Assembly: GCF_014201145.1 (NCBI RefSeq)
Contig: NZ_JACHDP010000001.1
Span: 310,001-374,000 of the forward strand
Reading direction: 5' to 3'
Origin: Micromonospora parathelypteridis
GTDB lineage: Bacteria; Actinomycetota; Actinomycetes; Mycobacteriales; Micromonosporaceae
DNA: 64,000 bases
The notes beneath the pieces were generated by a model. It saw nothing but the letters and a program-made list of their open reading frames with translations, had not been told where the DNA came from and did no database searches. Shown here piece by piece: positions 59,039 through 64,000 of the stretch. The first letter of the stretch is position 1; each line of letters begins with the position of its first letter. The translations under genes were made by a program, and so were the position numbers.

Positions 59039-60078
59039 GGCCGCCTGCCGAGGAACGCGATGACGGTGGCTGCTGTCATGGTGAGGGCGGCGAGGCCGGC
59101 GCGTTTCCACATGGCCGTCAGATCCCGGGTCGTCACGACCGGATCGGGGGGCAACCCGTACACCTCAGGCTCATCCAACAGCAGGAAGAACGCACCGTCA
59201 CCGCCGACTCCGTCGTGCGGGTCATGCCCGTACAACCGCGCCTCGGGGACCCCCCGCCCGTGCAACGTCGCCAACCGGGTCGCAGCCCGATCCCGCAGCT
59301 CGTCGAGGCGGCCGTACTGAATCGACTCGGTCGGGCACGCCTGCGCGCACGCCGGTGTCATCCCCGCACCCAACCGGTCGTAGCAGAGCGTGCACTTCCA
59401 CGCCCGACCATCATCCTTGCGCTGGTCGATCACCCCGTAGGGGCACGCGGAGATGCAGTATCCGCAGCCGTTGCAGATGTCCTCCTGCACCACCACCGTC
59501 CCGAACTCCGTCCGGAACAGCGACCCCGTCGGACACACGTCCAGACAGGCCGCGTGCGTGCAGTGCTTGCAGACGTCCGACATCATCAGCCAGCGAAAAT
59601 CCGTGCGACCCTCCGCGCCGCTCCCCCGGCCCGGCGGCTGCGCGCCCGGCATTCCCAGAAACTCCGGCCCACCCGACATCCGGGCGGCCGCAGCCGGCGA
59701 CCCGGTCGGAAGACCGGGCGTCGTCCCGGTGTCCGCGCTGGTCAGCGCGCCGAACGCCGCCGTCTCCGGGCTGACCGGCGGCCCGGCCGGTTCCTCCTCG
59801 AACGCCGGGGTCGCTCGACCGGCCGGGCGAGGCTGCTCCACGAACGCGACGTGCCGCCACGAGTTCGCGGTCAGCGCCCCGGTGTTGTCGTACGACATGC
59901 CCAGCAGGTCGAGACCGCTCTGCGGGACGCCGTTCCACTCCTTGCAGGCCACCTCGCACGCCTTGCAGCCGATGCAGACGCTGGTGTCGGTGAAGAACCC
60001 CATCCGCGGTGGGGCGTCCTCGTAGCCGGCGTCGGGCGCCGGGTCGAGCGGCCCGTAGAGGGCGTTGGCATGGGGCAT
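59035..60078 (-). CDS. Formate dehydrogenase Fe-S subunit (4 x [4Fe-4S])
   Basis: The 347-residue ferredoxin-like subunit has Cys clusters at CIGCKACEVACKEWNG (35-45), CKHCTHAACLDVCPTG (170-182), CNGCGYCISACPYG (202-212) and CTLCYDR...CAQACPT (229-248). A C-terminal hydrophobic segment (AGLAALTMTAATVIAFLG) may be a membrane anchor. Unlike the usual HybA/FdnH proteins, it has an Ala/Gly/Pro-rich insert of about 75 residues (82-158) between the first and second clusters. It is 3 bp behind the catalytic subunit gene and relays electrons to the NrfD subunit. Confidence 0.93.
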   Translation of the reverse strand: MPHANALYGPLDPAPDAGYEDAPPRMGFFTDTSVCIGCKACEVACKEWNGVPQSGLDLLGMSYDNTGALTANSWRHVAFVEQPRPAGRATPAFEEEPAGPPVSPETAAFGALTSADTGTTPGLPTGSPAAAARMSGGPEFLGMPGAQPPGRGSGAEGRTDFRWLMMSDVCKHCTHAACLDVCPTGSLFRTEFGTVVVQEDICNGCGYCISACPYGVIDQRKDDGRAWKCTLCYDRLGAGMTPACAQACPTESIQYGRLDELRDRAATRLATLHGRGVPEARLYGHDPHDGVGGDGAFFLLLDEPEVYGLPPDPVVTTRDLTAMWKRAGLAALTMTAATVIAFLGRRP

Positions 60079-60081
60079 TGG

Positions 60082-63000
60082 TCAGGCCTCCCGGTCGCTG
60101 CTGCTGTCGGCGACGTCAGTCGTGACCTGCGGTGGGTAGTGGTGGCTCAGGTCGCCCGACCTGCGCCGGTAGTCGGCGACGAGCTCCAACAGTTTCGGTC
60201 CTCTCGGGCGTCGGCCGGGCCGGATGTCGCAGGTGCCGACCTTGCTCTCCTGGATCAGCACGTTCGGGTCGAGGGTGATCCCGAACAGGTCGTTGGCCGC
60301 GTCGCCGGTGACCAGGCCCTCGAATCCGAAGTGGTAGGGCAACCAGATCTGATGGATGATCCGGTCGTCGACCCGCAGCGGAGTGAGCCGGTCGGTCACC
60401 AACACCTTCGCCTCGATGGCCGCCCGGGTGGTGACCAGATGAGCCCAGTCCAGGTGGTCGAGGCCACGTTCGGCCGCCAACTCCGGCGACACCTCGACGA
60501 ACATCTCCGGTTGCAGCTCGGCGAGCGGCGAGACGGTACGGCTCATCCCACCGGCGGTGTGGTGCTCGGTGAGCCGGCTGACGGTGAACACGTACGGGAA
60601 GACCTGGCTGTGCTGCTCCGGCGGGCTCGGGTTGAGCGTGTTGATCGGGTGGGTGTAGACCTTGCGGGTCGGGTTGGCCTGCTGTCGGTAGAGCGGGTTG
60701 CGCACCGGCGACTCGACCGGCTCGTAGTGGGTGGGCATCGGTCCGTCGAGCACGCCGGTGGGCGCGTACAGCCAGCCCTTGCCGTCGCCCTGAAGGATGA
60801 ACGGGTCGTCGCCGGCGATGCCCGCCACACCCGAGGCGTCGCGCTCCGGTCGGTAGGACGGCGGTTTGGTCTTCTCGAAGTCCGGCACGTCGTAGCCGGT
60901 CCACTCGCCCTTGTCCGCATCCCACCAGACGTAGCGTTTGCGTTCACTCCACGGATTGCCGTCCGGGTCGGCGGAGGCACGGTTGTAGAGGATGCGCCGG
61001 TTCGCCGGCCACGCCCACCCCCACTCGGGAGCCACGAGGGACTGCTCCGCGCCGGGTTTGCGCCGGGCGGCCTGGTTCACCCCGTCGGCGTACACCCCCG
61101 TGTAGATCCAGCACCCGCCGACGGTGGAGCCGTCGTCCTTCATCTCGGTGAACGAGGACAGTGGGCGGCCGGTCGCCACGTCGTACCCGTTGATCTCACG
61201 CAGCACCGACTCGGCGCTCGGCTCCGCGTGCGGACCGTGCGTGGGGTAGTCCCAGGTCAGGTCGAGCAGCGCCCGGTCGCGGGGTTTCGTCGACGTCGCC
61301 AGCCGTTCCCGGATGACGCGCCCGAGGTGGTAGAAGAACCACAGCTCGGAGCGGGCGTCGCCCGGCGGCTCGACGGCCTTCTCCCGCCACTGCAACAGAC
61401 GCTGCGTCTGGGTGAACGTCCCCTCCTTCTCCACGTGCGAGGCGGCGGGCAGGAGGAACACCTCCGTGCGGCACTCCCGCGTCACGATCTCGCCGGTCTC
61501 GATCTCCGGCGCGTTCTTCCAGAACGTGGCGCTCTCGATCTCGAACAGGTCCCGGACCACCAGCCAGTCGAGGTTCGCCATGCCGAGCCGCTGCGCCCGA
61601 CCGTGCGCCGACCCGATCGCCGGGTTCTGGCCCAGCAGGAAGTACCCCTTGATCTTGCCGTCGATCATGTCGAGCACCTGCTGGTACGTCCCGTGATCAC
61701 CGGTCATCCGAGGCATGTAGCCGTAGCAGTAGTCGTTCTCGGCGGTGGCGGCGTCACCCCAGTACGCCTTGAGAAGGTTGACGCCGTAGGTGCGGGCGTC
61801 GCCCCAGAAGCCCTTCTGCCCGGGGTGCGCGATGCTGTCCACCCACTTGTCCAGGGTCGGGTGCTCGGCGTGGTGCGGCATCGGCAGATAGCCGGGCAGC
61901 AGGTTGAACAGCGTCGGAATGTCGGTGGACCCCTGGATGCTGGCATGCCCGCGCAGGGCCATCACCCCACCGCCCGGGCGGCCCACGTTGCCCAGCAGGA
62001 GCTGGATGATCGCGCCGGTGCGGATGTACTGCACACCGACGCTGTGCTGGGTCCAGCCCACCGAGTAGACGAGCATCCCGGTCCGGTCCCGGCCGGAGTT
62101 CTCCGTCCACGCCTGCGCCAGTTCGAGGAACTTCTCCTGCGGGATGCCGCAGACCCGTTCCACCATCTCCGGTGTGTAACGGGCGAAGTGCCGCTTGAGG
62201 ATCTGGTAGACGCAGCGCGGGTGCTGCAACGTCTCGTCACGTTCGGTCTCGCCGCCGACCGGCGCGCCGTGCGACTCGTTCTCCAGCCCGGCCGCCGTCT
62301 CTCGCTGCGTCTCACTGTCGCGGGTCGTCTGGTTCTGCGAGTGGCCCTGGTACCGCCAACTGGCCTGGTCGTAGGTGGCGTTGTCGTCGTTGAAGCCGGA
62401 GAAGAGGCCGTGCATGTCCTCGGTGTCGCCGTACTCCTCGGTCACGATCGTCGCGGCGTTGGTGTAGGCGACGACGTACTCCCGAAAGTCCAGCTCGTTT
62501 TCGAGGATGTAGCGCACCACCCCGCCGAGCAGCGCGATGTCCGTGCCCGCCCGGATCGGCAGGTACGAGTCAGCCAGCGCGCTGGTGCGGGTGAAGCGTG
62601 GGTCGACGTGGAACACCCTCGCCCCGCGGCGCTTGGCCTCCATCACCCACTGGAAGCCCACCGGGTGCGCCTCGGCCATGTTCGAACCCTGGATGACGAT
62701 GACGTCGGAGTTCGACAGGTCCTGCTGGTACTGGGTGGCGCCGCCACGACCGAAGCTGGTCCCCAGACCGGGGACGGTGGAGGAGTGTCAAATACGGGCC
62801 TGGTTCTCGATCTGGAGCGCCCCCATCGCGGTGAACAACTTCTTGATGAGGTAGTTCTCCTCGTTGTCCAGCGTCGCCCCGCCCAGGCTGGAGATGCCCA
62901 GCGTCCGGTTGAGCGGTCGACCCTCGGCGTCGACGTCCTCCCAGGTCTCGTCCCGAGCGGCCAGGACCCGATCGGCGATCATGTTCATCGCCGTGTCGAG

Positions 63001-63357
63001 GTCGAGGTCCTCCCACTCGGTGCCGTACGGCCGCCGGTAACGGACCTTCGTCTGCCGCAGCGGACTGGTCACCAGACTCTTGCTCGCCGAACCCTTCGGA
63101 CACAGCCGACCCCGCGAGATCGGGCTGTCCGGATCACCCTCGATCTGACTGACCTGCCCGTCCTTGACGAACACCCGCTGACCACACCCCACCGCGCAGT
63201 ACGGGCACACCGAACGGGCCATGCTGTCGGCGTCCTCGGTACGGGCGGTGAGCGCACGGGATCCGGCGGACTTGGCGGCAGCGCCCCGGCCGAGCGGGTC
63301 GGTGCCGGTGAGCTGGCGATAGACCGGCCAGCCCTCGATCCAGCTCCGCACCCCCAT
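60082..63357 (-). CDS. fdhA: Selenocysteine-containing formate dehydrogenase catalytic subunit (UGA = Sec190)
   Basis: This is one 1091-codon frame with a single in-frame TGA at 62790-62788. The reading frame continues unbroken on both sides, giving NQARI-U-HSSTVPGLGTSFGRG, which matches the active-site Sec-His of FdnG/FdoG enzymes (ARV-U-HSPTV). The N-terminal [4Fe-4S] site is Cys51, Cys54, Cys58 and Cys86. Further on, NMAEAHPVGFQW and the molybdopterin-binding C-terminal domain are intact. A SECIS-like hairpin follows the UGA. The enzyme oxidises formate to CO2 at a Mo/W-bis-MGD centre. No twin-arginine signal is visible, though MGVRSWIEGWPVYR at the start might repay a look. selA, selB and selC are not in the window. 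Confidence 0.93.
62758..62790 (-). promoter_or_regulatory. SECIS-like element after the Sec UGA codon
   Basis: Starting 12 nt past the UGA, GUCCCC (62775-62770) pairs perfectly with GGGGAC (62764-62759) around the loop GGUCU. Bacterial SECIS elements sit in this position and present a GU in the apical loop; the E. coli fdhF loop, from memory, also reads GGUCU. SelB would bind this stem-loop. Confidence 0.8.
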
Positions 63358-63386
63358 TGCCGCACCTTTCCGACTAATCGCACAAA

Positions 63387-63402
63387 TGTGAACAGCCTGA
63401 CA
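63387..63402. promoter_or_regulatory. CRP/FNR-type site upstream of the fdh operon
   Basis: TGTGA-ACAGCC-TGACA matches the CRP-family consensus TGTGA-N6-TCACA with one mismatch. It is 30 bp upstream of the fdhA start codon. Control by a CRP/FNR-like regulator, tied to carbon or oxygen status, is plausible. Confidence 0.5.
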
Positions 63403-63453
63403 TTAGACGAGGTGCCGCCCCGGTCGCAGCGGATCACTAGAGAGATGCCTCCC

Positions 63454-63477
63454 CCGGCCCTTTTTCGCGCGGGCCGG
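63454..63477 (-). terminator. Likely terminator of the PrsW gene
   Basis: CCGGCCC (63454-63460) pairs with GGGCCGG (63471-63477) about 43 bp past the PrsW stop. The run of five T residues falls in the loop on the plus strand, so its strength is doubtful. Confidence 0.4.
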
Positions 63478-63519
63478 CGAAGGCATGGTGTATGCGGTCG
63501 GCGGAGTGCCCGCCGAAGG

Positions 63520-64000
63520 TCAGTTCGGCTGGAGCTGGCCGACGCCGTGCTCGCTGAAAGCCCGGTAACGGTGCAGCTCCCAGAACAGCCAACCGATGCT
63601 GATGATCGCCAACACGACGAAGACCAGTGAGCCGGAGAACGTGTCCCAGAGGGTGTGCAGGACGACGACACCCAGGAACGTGCCGATGAACCCGAACAGC
63701 CGGGCGACGCTCGGGCTGGCCAACAGCGCCCACAGCGCGCCGGCGGTGAGCCCGGTCCACGCGGTGTGGCCGGCGGGCGCCGTCAGACCACGGATGAACA
63801 GCGTCTGCTCCACCGCGCCGATGTTGCCCTGCGAACTCAGCAGAGCGCTGAACGCGTAGCCCATCGTCTCCAACGCGGCGAAACCCATGCCGGCGGCGAC
63901 GCCAATGATCAGCCCGTCGGAGGGAACCCGACGGCGATGCTGGGCCACGACCGTGAACAGCAGCACCACCGGGACGATCAGCTTCGCCGACTCCTCGATC
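63520..64000 (-). CDS. PrsW-family intramembrane protease, C-terminal part (5' truncated)
   Basis: The frame stays open to the window edge, giving about 159 residues. The PrsW motifs are visible: EESAK (EExxK) at the edge, GMGFAALETMGYAFSA with the FxxxE motif, GHTAWTGLTAGALW and VLHTLWD with the metal- or active-site His residues. Four to five membrane helices are present. PrsW-type proteases cleave membrane-bound anti-sigma factors or related proteins. The real start is outside the window; the GTG at 63969 is internal. Confidence 0.85.
   Translation of the reverse strand, partial: IEESAKLIVPVVLLFTVVAQHRRRVPSDGLIIGVAAGMGFAALETMGYAFSALLSSQGNIGAVEQTLFIRGLTAPAGHTAWTGLTAGALWALLASPSVARLFGFIGTFLGVVVLHTLWDTFSGSLVFVVLAIISIGWLFWELHRYRAFSEHGVGQLQPN

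Noticed and set aside
62788-62790. Premature stop making formate dehydrogenase a pseudogene
   Set aside because: The codon is UGA at the known Sec position, the frame is intact on both sides and a SECIS-like hairpin follows.
59023-63630. Very long plus-strand open frame (over 1500 codons) opposite the formate dehydrogenase genes
   Set aside because: It is an antisense frame kept open by high GC; its product has no recognisable fold, while the minus strand encodes three intact family members there.

Overview
The window is high-GC DNA whose gene style (GTG and ATG starts, ATGA/GTGA stop-start overlaps, family-2 cellulose-binding modules on Pro/Thr linkers, LAL-type LuxR regulators, an F420-type LLM oxidoreductase, MtrB/CseC-like kinases) fits a filamentous actinomycete. 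The closest guess from the proteins is Micromonosporaceae (Micromonospora or a relative), but no marker gene here proves the genus. It is chromosomal in character. I see no rRNA, tRNA, IS element, phage gene or CRISPR array.

Layout. (1) 1-1621: the 3' end of a soluble transhydrogenase gene, a MerR regulator and a divergent methyltransferase whose 3' end runs into a nested palindrome. (2) 1756-19711: a glucuronoxylan-use locus. A secreted GH10 xylanase-CBM2 and a CE1-type esterase-CBM2 act outside. An eight-gene minus-strand operon (GH3, two LplB/YtcP-type permeases, a lipoprotein binding protein, GH39, YesL/DUF624, GH42, GH67) imports and cuts the oligosaccharides inside. A divergent LacI repressor plus CE7 deacetylase completes it. 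Palindromes of the CCGAAA-C-TTTCGG type lie in the divergent promoter region. (3) 19749-22102: an FMN-reductase/GNAT fusion under a divergent MarR regulator, and a tandem VOC protein. (4) 22159-33217: acyl-CoA metabolism (MaoC, acyl-CoA dehydrogenase, LAL regulator, TetR, SDR) and a complete branched-chain amino-acid-type ABC transporter (livG-F-H-M-K). (5) 33359-39892: a cutinase of the PET-hydrolase type, a large KatE catalase, a receptor kinase with an external ricin-type lectin domain, and an LLM oxidoreductase.

(6) 40041-47028: a cell-wall module. A plus-strand operon encodes a membrane acyltransferase, an alanine-racemase-family enzyme and a D-Ala-D-X ligase. A convergent minus-strand operon encodes PAP2, response regulator, sensor kinase and a GerMN-like lipoprotein. 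Together these look like a split version of a VanT-type racemase plus ligase beside an envelope-stress two-component system. (7) 47269-53078: a very large secreted subtilase with kelch repeats, flanked by two paralogous winged-helix proteins. (8) 53171-57885: a VOC protein, TetR with an EmrB/QacA-type exporter, and an OFA-family anion transporter. (9) 57974-63357: a three-gene formate dehydrogenase operon whose catalytic subunit carries an in-frame UGA followed by a bacterial SECIS-like hairpin, so it is one 1091-residue selenoprotein and not two broken pieces. (10) A PrsW-type membrane protease runs off the right edge.

The most noteworthy items are the selenocysteine formate dehydrogenase, the split VanT-like/ligase/two-component cell-wall module, the PET-hydrolase-type cutinase, the xylan locus with its operator architecture, and the protease framed by two paralogous winged-helix proteins.
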